The notes: generated by a model not told the origin, from the letters alone. A DNA stretch of 64,000 nucleotides from CAIWHR01 sp035541655 (GCA_035541655.1 DATKMY010000096.1:62001-126000); one strand, 5' to 3'; shown: positions 9,133 through 17,674, numbered from the stretch's first letter. Numbers and translations are program-made.

Positions 9133-10046
9133 CACGGGAGGAGGCGGGCAGAGATCCGCATCGTACAAGAAAACGCCGCGCCCGCCGCCAGCATGCGCGT
9201 CCCGGTGCCGCGCTCGCCGCGCGCCGCGCGATTGAACGCGTCCGTCATGTGCGTGACGGGCTCGACCGCGAGGAAATCGCGCGCCGGCGGCACGTAGACG
9301 ACGAGAAACGACGCCGCGCGGTCGGCCGCGATCGTCGTCGCGAGGCGGCGCGTGCGATCGACGAGTGTCGCCCCGCCGCGCCAGCCGGTGAACACGTTGT
9401 CGAGCGTGACCGCGTCGACGGCGCAGGGCGGATCGCACTGCCATGCATCGGGAATCGCGATCTCCGTCATCGGCAGTTGCGTGCCGTCGGTCTTCCAGAC
9501 GCGATCGGCACTGAAGCCGAGCTCGGTCGAGGCGGACCGCGGGAGGAACGGATGAAAGCCAAGGCCGAACGGAAACGCCTCGGTCCCGCTGTTGGCGATC
9601 GTGATCCGTGCGGAGAGGGCGGCGACTCCATCGTCCACCGCGAGCGTGAAGCGTTGCGTCGCGCGGAACGGCCACGGCCACGCGCGCGCATCGGCCTCGG
9701 ACGCGGTGTGCTCGAACGCGAGGAGCGCGCTCGCGGCGTCGTGCGCGGCCACGCGCCACGGTCGCTGCCATCCGACGCCGTGGATCGAGTGCGGATGCTC
9801 ACCGAAATTGCGTGCGAGCGCGTAGTTGCGCCCGCCCCACGACAGTTGCGCGTTCGCGATCCGGTTCGAGTACGGCACCAGCGGGTAACACGCGTAGCCG
9901 CGGACGTTGCCCGTCGCACGCGCTTCCGCGGACGCAGGACGCAACACGTCGACGTCGGCGAACGCGAACCGCGCGATTGCGCCGCCGGTTGCAGGCGCGA
10001 GCTCGACGCGTGCGTCCGATTCGGCAAGCAGTAGGGTTTCGCTCAT
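9132..10046 (-). CDS. aldose 1-epimerase family protein (mutarotase)
   Basis: Interconverts the alpha and beta anomers of an aldose. It is 304 residues with the galactose-mutarotase fold. Conserved points seen: PYSNRI with R62, IHG with H89, GFHPF with H165 (general acid position) and FLAVEP with E262 (general base position). It is coupled to the downstream SMP-30 gene by a TGATG overlap and starts 13 bases after the end of the waaC-like gene. The mutarotase, lactonase and GH31 together suggest handling of a particular hexose or pentose; no sugar dehydrogenase or transporter is in the cluster. Confidence 0.92.
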   Translation of the reverse strand: MSETLLLAESDARVELAPATGGAIARFAFADVDVLRPASAEARATGNVRGYACYPLVPYSNRIANAQLSWGGRNYALARNFGEHPHSIHGVGWQRPWRVAAHDAASALLAFEHTASEADARAWPWPFRATQRFTLAVDDGVAALSARITIANSGTEAFPFGLGFHPFLPRSASTELGFSADRVWKTDGTQLPMTEIAIPDAWQCDPPCAVDAVTLDNVFTGWRGGATLVDRTRRLATTIAADRAASFLVVYVPPARDFLAVEPVTHMTDAFNRAARGERGTGTRMLAAGAAFSCTMRISARLLP

Positions 10047-10059
10047 CGCCGGTCGACGG

Positions 10060-11103
10060 TCAGCAGGCGCGCGCGCCCAGCGCGCGAGCGAGCGTACGCC
10101 ACACCAGCGCCGGCGGAAGCGTCGTATAGCACGCGGGCTTTTCGCTCGACGGCTTAATGTATGTGCACACGCGCCTGTAGCACGGCGAACACGGGAAGTC
10201 GGCCTGCAGATAGAACTGCTCGGCGAAGGGCGGCCCGGTGAGCGCGCCGGACGTCGGTCCGTACAGATGCACGGAAGGCACGCGCAGCGCGGCGGCGAGG
10301 TGCCCGAGCCCGGTGTCGAGGCACACCGTTGCGCGGGCGCGCGAGACGACATACGCCATCTGCTCGATCGGCATCCGCGGCAGGGCGACCGCGCCCGGAT
10401 GCGACGCGGCGAGGCGTGTGGCGCGCTGCCCCTCGGCGGCGGTGCCTGCCGGAAGCAGCACCACGTGGCCGGCGGCGCCGGCAAGCTTCAGCAGCTCCGA
10501 CCAGTAGGTTTCCGGCCATAGCTTGTTCGGCCAGCCCGCGTTTCGCACGAAAAGCAGATAGCGCTCCGGCAACGCGACGGACGGCGCGACGAAGCGACTC
10601 GCGTCGATCCTGAAGTCGGGCGGCGTCTCCGGCAACGAATAGCCCAGAAGCTGCGCGAACAGCGAGCGCACGCGCAGGATCGCGTTCTCCTCGTGGGGTT
10701 TGCCGACGGTTGCCCGCTTCTGGTAGAGGAGGTGCACGCCGTATTCGTGCGCGGAACGCGCGTCGAGGCCGCCGCGGGGCCCGCGGGCGAGCCGGGCGAC
10801 GAGCGCGCTCTTGATCCGGTTCTGGCCGTCGATGACGTAGTCGTAGCGCTTCGCGCGCAGGCGCTCGGCGAGCTTGGGGACCTCCCCGGTCCGCAGCGTT
10901 CGCCACATCTGCCGTCTCCAGCGCCGGTGCGCGGTCGGAATGATCGTGTCGACGGCGGGGTGCCATGCGGCAACCGCGGCGAGCGCTTCGTCGACGACCC
11001 AATCGAAGCGGATCCCGGGAATCGCGGCCTGTGCATCGGTGAGCGCAGGCAACGCGTGGATAACGTCGCCCAGCGAGGTGAGCTTGACGAACAGGACATG
11101 CAT
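10060..11103 (-). CDS. waaC: WaaC-like lipopolysaccharide heptosyltransferase I
   Basis: GT9 glycosyltransferase that adds the first L-glycero-D-manno-heptose to Kdo2-lipid A at the cytoplasmic face of the inner membrane. It is 347 residues. The family opening VKLTSLGDVIHALPAL is at about 6-21. The acceptor/donor region RNAGWPNKLWPE (about 182-193) and the nucleotide-sugar motif CLDTGLGHLAAAL followed by LYGPT (about 261-283) are present. It belongs to the minus-strand run reaching to rsmA and is preceded by a 2OG-Fe(II) oxygenase gene 23 bases upstream. Confidence 0.93.
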   Translation of the reverse strand: MHVLFVKLTSLGDVIHALPALTDAQAAIPGIRFDWVVDEALAAVAAWHPAVDTIIPTAHRRWRRQMWRTLRTGEVPKLAERLRAKRYDYVIDGQNRIKSALVARLARGPRGGLDARSAHEYGVHLLYQKRATVGKPHEENAILRVRSLFAQLLGYSLPETPPDFRIDASRFVAPSVALPERYLLFVRNAGWPNKLWPETYWSELLKLAGAAGHVVLLPAGTAAEGQRATRLAASHPGAVALPRMPIEQMAYVVSRARATVCLDTGLGHLAAALRVPSVHLYGPTSGALTGPPFAEQFYLQADFPCSPCYRRVCTYIKPSSEKPACYTTLPPALVWRTLARALGARAC

Positions 11104-11126
11104 GAGGACTGCCGCCCGCGACGCGA

Positions 11127-11774
11127 CTACATTCGTCCGCGCTTCCCTTTGAACATCGCGCTGAACCCGTGCAGCAGCCGATGCCGCGCAGCCGAAGCTC
11201 CGCTCGTCAGGAAATTGAGCTGGATCGAGCGGCGCACGCCTTCGAACGGTAGATAGCCGTGCCAGCCGTTCTCGGTGACCTTGAAGATGACGGTCGAGCC
11301 CGGACTCGGCGGAACCTCAGCGAAGGCATCGTCGATCCGCTGGCTGTTGAGGAGGCGCAAACGCCCGGTGTCCTCGGCCCACGACGGATTCAGGTAGATC
11401 AGCACCGTGATCAGCTTCGACTTCGAATCGGTGTGAATGTGGCCGTCGGCCTTCGCGCGCGAGTAGCCGCGCAGCGTGATCGCGACGGGTTTGTCCGCGA
11501 GGTCGAGCTCGAACTTCCCCGCCAGGCAATCGCGAAACGCGTCGCTCTTGAGCTCGCCGATCAGCGTGGCGAATGCACCGCGGCATTCGACGTCCGACAG
11601 GTTGAAGCTGCCACCCTTGCGGATGTCGGGGAAATCCGCGACGACGGCGGCCAGGTGCTCCTCGCGAAGCAGTTGCGGGATCAGCGCGTGCGGGTAGGGC
11701 GTCGCGCTGACCCGCGCGTCACGCAGCGCATCGAAAGCGATGATGGAGGTGGCGGTATCCAGATGATCGGGCAT
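11127..11774 (-). CDS. 2OG-Fe(II) oxygenase family protein
   Basis: Non-haem iron, 2-oxoglutarate-dependent oxygenase-like protein, 215 residues. The facial triad is visible as H114 and D116 (HIHTDSK) and H172 (GWHGY), with R181/R182 (VRRSIQLNF) able to bind 2-oxoglutarate. I chose the ATG at 11774 because the open frame upstream has no conserved character and runs antisense to the azlC region. It is the first gene of the run waaC, mutarotase, SMP-30 and GH31. Family members of this type often lie among LPS or capsule genes; the substrate is unknown. Confidence 0.85.
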   Translation of the reverse strand: MPDHLDTATSIIAFDALRDARVSATPYPHALIPQLLREEHLAAVVADFPDIRKGGSFNLSDVECRGAFATLIGELKSDAFRDCLAGKFELDLADKPVAITLRGYSRAKADGHIHTDSKSKLITVLIYLNPSWAEDTGRLRLLNSQRIDDAFAEVPPSPGSTVIFKVTENGWHGYLPFEGVRRSIQLNFLTSGASAARHRLLHGFSAMFKGKRGRM

Positions 11775-11961
11775 CGTGTCGTTCCCAACGAGGGAAGGGA
11801 GGTTAGAAGGTGCTCGTCCAAAAGGCAAGCATCGGCCGAAGCCTCGAGCAAGGCGAGGTACGGTCCGATTGCGGCGACCGGAAAAACGCCAAGGCTCGCC
11901 ACCGGCTTTCCGGATTCGGTGCGCCGCGCTCGCTGCCGAGTAGGATATATTCTCGCGACCC

Positions 11962-12654
11962 TTGTCCCGAGTCTTTTCCCGAACCGATTTTCTCGCAGGC
12001 GTCCGCGACATGTCGCCGCCGCTCCTCGGACTGCTGCCGTTCGGGCTCGTCTGTGGCGTCGGCGCCCAGTCCGCGGGCGCCTCCGTCTGGCAGTCGCTGG
12101 GGCTGTCGGGGTTCATGTTCTCGGGTGCCGCGCAGATCCTCGCGACCCAGCTCGTTGCCTCCGGGGCGCCGACTGCAGTGACGATCCTCACCTGCTTCGT
12201 CGTCGGCCTGCGCTTCCTGATGTACAGCGCGGCGATGGCCCCGCATCTGAGAAGCCTGCCGCCGCGCTGGCGGCATGCGCTCGCGTTCATGCTCACCGAC
12301 CAGGCGTTCGCCGTGGGAATCCGGCGCTTTCGCGATTCCGGCGACAAGCGCGGCGCCGCGTCGTACTTTCTCGGCTCGGGCGTCCTGCTGTGGGTGACGT
12401 GGCAGTGCTCGTGCCTCGTCGGCTACTGGGCCGGCAACGTCATCCCCACGACGTGGTCGCTCGATTTCATCGTGCCACTGTGCTTCCTCTCGCTGCTCCT
12501 GCCCACGCTCGAGGATCACTCGATGCGGATCGCGGCGCTTGCCTCAGGGGTCGCGGTCGTCGCGCTCGACGCATTGCCGATGCGGCTGTCGCTGGTCTGC
12601 GCCGGGCTGATCGGGATTGCCGCCGGGATCATCTCCCAGAGGCGCGCGCGATGA
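11962..12654 (+). CDS. azlC: AzlC family branched-chain amino acid permease, large subunit
   Basis: Large subunit of a two-component AzlCD exporter, usually for branched-chain amino acids. It is 230 residues, with several hydrophobic helices and the N-terminal FLAGVRDMSPPLLGLLPFGL segment characteristic of AzlC. That segment needs a start upstream of the ATG at 12010, so I take the TTG at 11962. A TATATT at 11946-11951 lies just before it, so the transcript would be nearly leaderless if this is the -10; the start is therefore uncertain. The stop overlaps the azlD start (ATGA). Confidence 0.92.
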   Translation: MSRVFSRTDFLAGVRDMSPPLLGLLPFGLVCGVGAQSAGASVWQSLGLSGFMFSGAAQILATQLVASGAPTAVTILTCFVVGLRFLMYSAAMAPHLRSLPPRWRHALAFMLTDQAFAVGIRRFRDSGDKRGAASYFLGSGVLLWVTWQCSCLVGYWAGNVIPTTWSLDFIVPLCFLSLLLPTLEDHSMRIAALASGVAVVALDALPMRLSLVCAGLIGIAAGIISQRRAR

Positions 12655-12986
12655 GCACGGCCTGGGCGTGGTGGATCGTGATCTTCGTCGTCGGAGCGCT
12701 CAACTACGTTTCGCGGCTCTCCTTCATCGCGCTCTTCGCGCACGTCGAGATGCCGCCGCTGGTCGCGCGCGCACTCCGCTACGTGCCCTCGACTATGCTG
12801 GCCGCGATCGTCGTGCCGGGTGTCGTCTTCACGGCGCCTTCGACGCTCGCGTTTTCGTACACCAATCCGAAGCTCGTCGCGGCGGCGGTCGCTGCGTCGA
12901 TCGCTTGGCGCTCGCGGAGCCCGACCGCGACGATGGCCGGCGGCATGGTCGCGCTGTGGCTCGCGCAGTGGGCACTTCGAGGGTGA
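12651..12986 (+). CDS. azlD: AzlD family branched-chain amino acid transport small subunit
   Basis: Small membrane partner of AzlC, 111 residues with about four hydrophobic segments. It contains the AzlD-type YVSRLSFIALF stretch near residues 19-29 and ALRYVPSTMLAAIVVPG near 41-57. The ATG overlaps the azlC stop by four bases, which implies coupled, equimolar synthesis of the two membrane proteins. Confidence 0.93.
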   Translation: MSTAWAWWIVIFVVGALNYVSRLSFIALFAHVEMPPLVARALRYVPSTMLAAIVVPGVVFTAPSTLAFSYTNPKLVAAAVAASIAWRSRSPTATMAGGMVALWLAQWALRG

Positions 12987-13040
12987 AATTCGCGGCCTTT
13001 GCTACCATTGCGCACTGACGCTGCAGACGCGGATTCCTCC

Positions 13041-13883
13041 ATGCGCTTCGAAGGCACCGATACCTACATCGCAACTCCCGACCTGATGCTCGCGGTGAAC
13101 GCCGCGGTCACGCTGGAGCGACCCCTGCTCGTCAAGGGCGAGCCCGGAACCGGCAAGACGCTGCTCGCCGAAGAGGTCGCGCGCGCGCTTGGCCGGCCGC
13201 TCTTCCAATGGCACATCAAGTCGACGACGAAGGCGCAGCAGGGGCTCTATGAGTACGACGCGGTGTCGCGACTACGCGATTCGCAGCTCGGTGACGAGCA
13301 CGTCGGCGACATCGCCCATTACATCAAGCGCGGCGTGCTGTGGGAGGCCTTCGGGTCGGCGGCACCGGCGGTCGTGCTGATCGACGAGATCGACAAGGCC
13401 GACATCGAGTTCCCGAACGACCTGCTGCGCGAGCTCGACCGGATGGAGTTCTACGTCTACGAGACGCAGCAGACGATTCGCGCGGCGAACCGCCCCCTCG
13501 TCGTGATCACGTCGAACAACGAGAAGGAGCTCCCCGACGCGTTCCTGCGCCGCTGCTTCTTCCACTACATCCGCTTCCCGGATCGCGAGACGATGACGCG
13601 GATCGTCGACGTGCATTTCCCCGGGTTGAAGCGCGCGCTTCTCGCCGAGGCGCTCGAAGTATTCTTCAACCTGCGCGACGTGCCAGGGCTCAAGAAGAAG
13701 CCGTCGACCTCCGAGCTCCTCGACTGGCTGAAGCTGCTGCTTGCCGAGGACATCCCGCCCGAAGCGCTCAAGAGCGCCGACAAGAAGGTGCTGATTCCGC
13801 CGCTCCACGGTGCGCTGCTAAAGAACGAGCAGGACGTGCACCTCTTCGAGCGCGTCGCGTTCATGGCGCGCGCCGGGCGCTAG
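13041..13883 (+). CDS. MoxR/CoxD-type AAA+ ATPase
   Basis: AAA+ ATPase of the MoxR group, 280 residues. Walker A GEPGTGKT is at 33-40, Walker B VVLIDEIDKAD at about 111-121, sensor 1 VVITSNNEKE near 164-173, and the arginine-finger segment FLRRCFFHYI near 178-187. MoxR ATPases act as chaperones that activate or load metal cofactors into client proteins, normally with a VWA-domain partner encoded next door. Here the VWA gene is about 6.4 kb downstream (20240-21415), beyond a molybdenum/tungsten gene island. The CoxD/CoxE pair that matures the Mo enzyme CO dehydrogenase is the closest functional parallel; the client here is unknown. Confidence 0.92.
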   Translation: MRFEGTDTYIATPDLMLAVNAAVTLERPLLVKGEPGTGKTLLAEEVARALGRPLFQWHIKSTTKAQQGLYEYDAVSRLRDSQLGDEHVGDIAHYIKRGVLWEAFGSAAPAVVLIDEIDKADIEFPNDLLRELDRMEFYVYETQQTIRAANRPLVVITSNNEKELPDAFLRRCFFHYIRFPDRETMTRIVDVHFPGLKRALLAEALEVFFNLRDVPGLKKKPSTSELLDWLKLLLAEDIPPEALKSADKKVLIPPLHGALLKNEQDVHLFERVAFMARAGR

Positions 13884-13907
13884 CAGGTGCACCGGCGCCG
13901 GCCGACG

Positions 13908-13923
13908 GCGCTCGCGCGAGCGC
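13908..13923. terminator. palindrome between convergent genes, possible terminator
   Basis: GCGCTCGC followed directly by GCGAGCGC: a perfect 16-bp palindrome in the 43-base gap between the convergent MoxR and molbindin genes. No T-run follows, so termination is a guess based on position. Confidence 0.25.
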
Positions 13924-13926
13924 GCT

Positions 13927-14139
13927 TCAGTGCTCGACGCCGATCATCACGCTGCTAGCCTTGATCACGGCGTACGCGGGCTTGCCGACGGCGAGCCCCA
14001 GGCTCTGCGCCGACGATGCGCTGATCACCGACACGACGTTGATCCCGGGAGCGATGTTGACGGTGACCTCGGCGCTGATAGGTCCGAGCTTCACCTCGGT
14101 GATCTTGCCGGGGAAGCTGTTGCGAGCGCTGATCTTCAT
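13927..14139 (-). CDS. TOBE-domain molbindin (Mop), molybdate/tungstate-binding protein
   Basis: Single Mop/TOBE domain of 70 residues, opening MKISARNSFPGKITEVKLG and containing the paired beta-strand motifs AEVTVNIAPG and AYAVIKASSVMIG. Such molbindins assemble into hexamers that bind several molybdate or tungstate ions and act as cytosolic stores or buffers. It lies 22 bases downstream of the ModE-HTH/PBP regulator on the same strand, so the two probably form an operon divergent from tupBCA. Confidence 0.93.
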   Translation of the reverse strand: MKISARNSFPGKITEVKLGPISAEVTVNIAPGINVVSVISASSAQSLGLAVGKPAYAVIKASSVMIGVEH

Positions 14140-14161
14140 GGAGCCTCCGTGGAGAAGCGAG

Positions 14162-15244
14162 TCAGTCGGAGCCGCGGGGCGATGCGGTTGCGTCGAGCAG
14201 TCTCAATGTTCCGACAGCTCCGGCACCGGCGCTCCGGTAGCCGGGAAATCGGCTCGACACCCGCGCGAACTTCGGACCGCGCAAGAACGTCAGGAGTCGC
14301 GCAACGCCTTGCGATTCGAGATCCTTCGCGCGGAACGCGAGGAAGTAGCGCTCGCGCACGACCGGCACGAACGCGAGATTATATTCGCTGGCTGCCGCGC
14401 GCAGCCCAAAGCCGGCGTCGGCGCCGCTCGAGGCGACCGTCGCGGCGACCGCGAGATGCGTGAACTCCTCGGTGCCGAAGCCGTTCAGCGCCGCGGGGTC
14501 GACGCCCTCGTCGGCGACGATCTGGTCGATCAGCAGCCGCGTCCCCGATCCGCGCTGGCGATTGACGAAGCGTAGGCCACGCGCGGCTATGTCCGAAAGA
14601 CCATTGACGCGTTCGGGATTGCCGCGCGGCAGCATCAGACCTTGCTCGCGATCGACGAAGCGCACGAGCCGGTCGCTGCGCGCGTCGAGCCCGCGGCGGA
14701 ACGCCGATCGATCCCATCGGCGGCCTCCGAGCGGCATGTGGAAACCCACGGCGTCCGCGCGCCCGGCGGCGAACGCATCGAGCGCATCGAGACTCCCCGT
14801 GAACGAGACATCGAGATCGAGCGCAGCCTCGGAGGGCATGGCGCGCATCAGCGCGGCGAGCACGAGGTCGTGGCTTGCAGTGATCCGCAGACGGAGCTTC
14901 TCCGAGGTTCCCCGACGCACCTCCGTATCGACGTTCGTGGCCAGCGACGGAAGGATACGCGCGAGGCGCCGTGCGGCTCTGGTGCGCGCGTCGAGAAGTC
15001 GCATGCCCGCGGGTGTCAACGCAGCGCCGCGTCCGCGCTCGAGTCGCACCAGCGGCCCGCCCAACTTGCGCTGATAGTCGCGCAGCAGTCCCCAGCCAGC
15101 CCGATACGAGATTCCGCATTCGCCGATCGCAGCGGCGAGCGACGCGCGCGCGGCGATCGCGTCGAGCAGCGGCAGGAGCCTCGGGTCGAGCGGCTCGCTC
15201 GTATCGCTTTCGAGCGCCCAGGCCAGGACAGGTATCAGTTTCAT
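14162..15244 (-). CDS. ModE-type winged-helix plus PBP-like ligand domain regulator (probable Mo/W regulator)
   Basis: 360 residues with two parts. The N-terminal ModE/LysR-like winged helix (about 18-100) has the ISYRAGWGLLRDYQRKLG recognition segment. The C-terminal periplasmic-binding-protein-like domain (about 115-335) carries the FVNRQRGSGTRLLID motif that also occurs in the MoeA fusion at 47667-49604. There is no signal peptide, so it senses a ligand inside the cell. Divergent position next to tupBCA and co-location with a molbindin make it the likely tungstate/molybdate-responsive regulator of this island. Ligand and sign of regulation are inference. Confidence 0.85.
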   Translation of the reverse strand: MKLIPVLAWALESDTSEPLDPRLLPLLDAIAARASLAAAIGECGISYRAGWGLLRDYQRKLGGPLVRLERGRGAALTPAGMRLLDARTRAARRLARILPSLATNVDTEVRRGTSEKLRLRITASHDLVLAALMRAMPSEAALDLDVSFTGSLDALDAFAAGRADAVGFHMPLGGRRWDRSAFRRGLDARSDRLVRFVDREQGLMLPRGNPERVNGLSDIAARGLRFVNRQRGSGTRLLIDQIVADEGVDPAALNGFGTEEFTHLAVAATVASSGADAGFGLRAAASEYNLAFVPVVRERYFLAFRAKDLESQGVARLLTFLRGPKFARVSSRFPGYRSAGAGAVGTLRLLDATASPRGSD

Positions 15245-15256
15245 TTACGCAAACAC

Positions 15257-15350
15257 GTGCATATTTCGACGCTCGATACGATTTTTAGCTATGATGTATG
15301 AATGATGAAGCATATCGGCGCCGCGTGCAAAAATGTAGGGATGTGCATAT
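15257..15350. promoter_or_regulatory. tupB/regulator intergenic control region with GCATAT repeats
   Basis: The 146-base gap between the divergent regulator and tupB is AT-richer than its surroundings. It has GTGCATAT at 15257-15264 and again at 15343-15350, and GCATAT at 15310-15315. A TATGAT at 15290-15295 could be a plus-strand -10. The repeated GCATAT units are candidate operator half-sites for the neighbouring regulator. They do not match the classical ModE operator. Confidence 0.4.
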
Positions 15351-15390
15351 AGCCGACTGGTCGCCGGGCCCGCGCACGCATCCACATCCA

Positions 15391-16095
15391 GTGAACGACA
15401 TCGTCGACGCCGCTGCTCGCGCGGTCGGGCTCGTCACCGCGCTCGATCCGACGCTTGTGCAGATCGTCGGGCTGAGCCTTCGCGTGAGCATCGCTGCAGT
15501 GATCCTCGGTTGCTCGATCGGGCTTCCATTCGGCTCCGCAATCGCCGTCAACGAGTTTCGCGGCAAGCACGCGCTGGTCGTCGTACTCAACGGGTTGATG
15601 GGTCTGCCGTCGGTCGTCGTCGGTCTCGTCGTTTATTTGCTGCTTTCGCGTGCCGGGCCGCTGGGCTCGTGGGGAATCCTGTTCACGCCGACCGCGATGG
15701 TGATCGCACAGACCATCCTGATCGCGCCGACGCTCGCCGCGCTTTCGCAGCAACTCGTCGCCGACGCGTGGGGCGAATACCGCGAGCAGCTGCGCTCGCT
15801 CGGCGAGACGAAGCTCGGTGCTGCGGCGACGCTGCTGTGGGACCTGCGCTTCTCGCTCGTCACGATCGTGCTCGCGGGATTCGGGCGCGCGGCCTCCGAG
15901 GTGGGCGCCGTCATGATCGTCGGCGGCAACATCGACGGCGTCACGCGCGTGATGACCACGGCGATCGCGCTGGAAACGAGCAAGGGCGATCTGCCGCTCG
16001 CGCTCGCGCTGGGATTCATCCTGCTTTCCGTTGTGCTTGCGCTCAACGCGGGCGCGTTCGTCGCCAAGGAATCGGCGCGGCGGCGCTACGGCTGA
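15391..16095 (+). CDS. tupB: TupB-like tungstate ABC transporter permease
   Basis: Membrane permease of a tungstate-type ABC importer, 234 residues from the GTG at 15391. It has five or six hydrophobic helices and the EAA-type cytoplasmic loop EYREQLRSLGETKLGAAATL (about 130-150), which contacts the ATPase. The C-terminal part has the AGFGRAASEVGAVMIVGGN stretch seen in TupB proteins. An open frame continues 31 residues upstream, but that part is charged and non-conserved in character, so I prefer the later start. It is the first gene of tupB-tupC-tupA. Confidence 0.92.
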   Translation: MNDIVDAAARAVGLVTALDPTLVQIVGLSLRVSIAAVILGCSIGLPFGSAIAVNEFRGKHALVVVLNGLMGLPSVVVGLVVYLLLSRAGPLGSWGILFTPTAMVIAQTILIAPTLAALSQQLVADAWGEYREQLRSLGETKLGAAATLLWDLRFSLVTIVLAGFGRAASEVGAVMIVGGNIDGVTRVMTTAIALETSKGDLPLALALGFILLSVVLALNAGAFVAKESARRRYG

Positions 16096-16109
16096 CGATA
16101 GATCTGGAA

Positions 16110-16835
16110 ATGCGCGCTCCCTCGTCGCTGCTCCCGCTTGTTCTCGACGGCGTCGTGTTCGAGGCAGGATCGCGGCGAATCGTCGACGGCATCTCGCTCA
16201 TGCTCGAGCGCGGTCCGCGGACGATCGTTCTCGGTCCCAACGGCGCGGGCAAGAGCGTTCTGCTGAGGCTCTGTCACGGGCTCCTGCGACCCACCGCCGG
16301 GCGCATCGAGTGGAACGCGCCCGAGCTGCCGGGCGCACCGCGCCGCCAGGCGATGGTGTTCCAGCGGCCGGTGCTGCTGCGGCGCTCGGCGCGGCGGAAC
16401 GTGACTTATGCGCTGAACCTCGCGGGTGTCCGCGGCGAGGAATGCGAGGAGTGCGCGACCGAAGCGTTGCGCAAGGTCGGCCTCGACGCGCTCGGCGAGC
16501 GCTACGCGCGCACCCTCTCGGGCGGCGAGCAGCAGCGGCTCGCCCTCGCCCGGGTCTGGGCGCTGCGCCCCGAGATTCTCTTTCTCGACGAGCCGACGGC
16601 GAGTCTCGATCCCGGCGCCGCCCACGAGGTCGAGAACGTGATCGCGGCGATGCACGCCGCGGGAACGAAGATCGTGATGGTCACCCACAACCTCGGCCAG
16701 GCGCATCGGCTGGGCGACGAGGTCCTCTTCCTGCATCAGGGCCGTCTCGTCGAGCGCACGCCGGCCGGGCAGTTCTTCAAGCGCCCCGCCTCTAACGAGG
16801 CCGCCAAGTTTCTCGAAGGAGAGTTGCCATGGTAA
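16110..16835 (+). CDS. tupC: TupC-like tungstate ABC transporter ATP-binding protein
   Basis: ABC ATPase of 241 residues that energises TupB. Walker A GPNGAGKS is near 50-57, the Q-loop at QRPVLLRRSA, the signature LSGGEQQRLALAR near 138-150 and Walker B EILFLDEPTASLD just after. There is no C-terminal TOBE domain, unlike ModC, as expected for TupC. It starts 14 bases after tupB, and its end overlaps tupA by seven bases. Confidence 0.93.
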   Translation: MRAPSSLLPLVLDGVVFEAGSRRIVDGISLMLERGPRTIVLGPNGAGKSVLLRLCHGLLRPTAGRIEWNAPELPGAPRRQAMVFQRPVLLRRSARRNVTYALNLAGVRGEECEECATEALRKVGLDALGERYARTLSGGEQQRLALARVWALRPEILFLDEPTASLDPGAAHEVENVIAAMHAAGTKIVMVTHNLGQAHRLGDEVLFLHQGRLVERTPAGQFFKRPASNEAAKFLEGELPW

Positions 16836-17656
16836 GTGCGCGCCGGATGTTCATCGCGCTACTCCTCTCGCTCGTCGCGCTCGGCGCGAGTGCGCAGGAG
16901 CGCTTTATCACCGTCGCGTCGACGACGTCCACCGAGCAGTCGGGCCTCTTCGGCTACCTGCTGCCGATCTTCGAGAAGAAGACGGGAATCGAGGTGCGCG
17001 TCGTCGCGCTGGGCACCGGCCAGGCGCTGGACCTCGCGCGTCGCGGCGACGCCGACGTCGTGTTCGTCCATGCGAAAGCCGCCGAGGAGAAGTTTCTCGC
17101 CGAAGGGGAAGGCGTCAAGCGTTACCCCGTCATGTACAACGACTTCGTGCTGATCGGGCCGAAGAGCGACCCGGCGAAGGTCGCCGGCGGCGACAACGTC
17201 ACCTGGGCGCTGACCAAGATCCAGGCTGCGCAAGCGCCGTTCGTCTCGCGCGGCGACCGCAGCGGCACGCACATGGCCGAGCTCGATCTGTGGAAGGCGT
17301 CGGGGATCGATCTCGACAAGGCGAAGGGCGCGTGGTACCGCGACGTCGGCCAGGGGATGGGCCCGGCGCTCAACACCGCGTCGTCGATGAACGCCTACAT
17401 CCTTTCCGATCGCGGGACGTGGCTCGCGTTCAAGAACCGCGGCGATCTGGAGATCGCAGTCCAGGGCGACAAGCGCCTCTTCAACCAGTACGGCGTGATG
17501 CTCGTCAATCCCGACAAGCATCCGAGCGTCAAGAAGGACCTCGGTCAGACGTTCATCGACTGGCTCGTCTCGCCGGAGGGACAGCAGGCGATCGCCGGAT
17601 ACAAGATCGGCGGCGAGCAGCTCTTCTACCCCAACGCCGACCAGGCCGGCGCGTGA
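16829..17656 (+). CDS. tupA: TupA, tungstate-binding periplasmic protein
   Basis: Solute-binding protein of the TupABC importer, 275 residues. It has a Sec signal peptide with a probable cut after GASA (about residue 22). The mature protein begins with ITVASTTSTEQSG, the TTTS-like loop that binds tungstate oxygens in TupA, followed by LLPIFEKKTGI. Later motifs SRGDRSGTHMAE, QGMGPALNTAS and TDRGTW-like (SDRGTW) fit the family. TupA proteins bind tungstate very selectively over molybdate. It overlaps tupC, so it is co-translated. Confidence 0.95.
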   Translation: MVSARRMFIALLLSLVALGASAQERFITVASTTSTEQSGLFGYLLPIFEKKTGIEVRVVALGTGQALDLARRGDADVVFVHAKAAEEKFLAEGEGVKRYPVMYNDFVLIGPKSDPAKVAGGDNVTWALTKIQAAQAPFVSRGDRSGTHMAELDLWKASGIDLDKAKGAWYRDVGQGMGPALNTASSMNAYILSDRGTWLAFKNRGDLEIAVQGDKRLFNQYGVMLVNPDKHPSVKKDLGQTFIDWLVSPEGQQAIAGYKIGGEQLFYPNADQAGA

Positions 17657-17674
17657 GGTTGCGAGGCGAAGGGC

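Noticed and set aside
11803..12519. Minus-strand open frame opposite azlC
   Set aside because: Charged, repetitive composition with no recognisable domain, while the plus strand encodes a clear AzlC.
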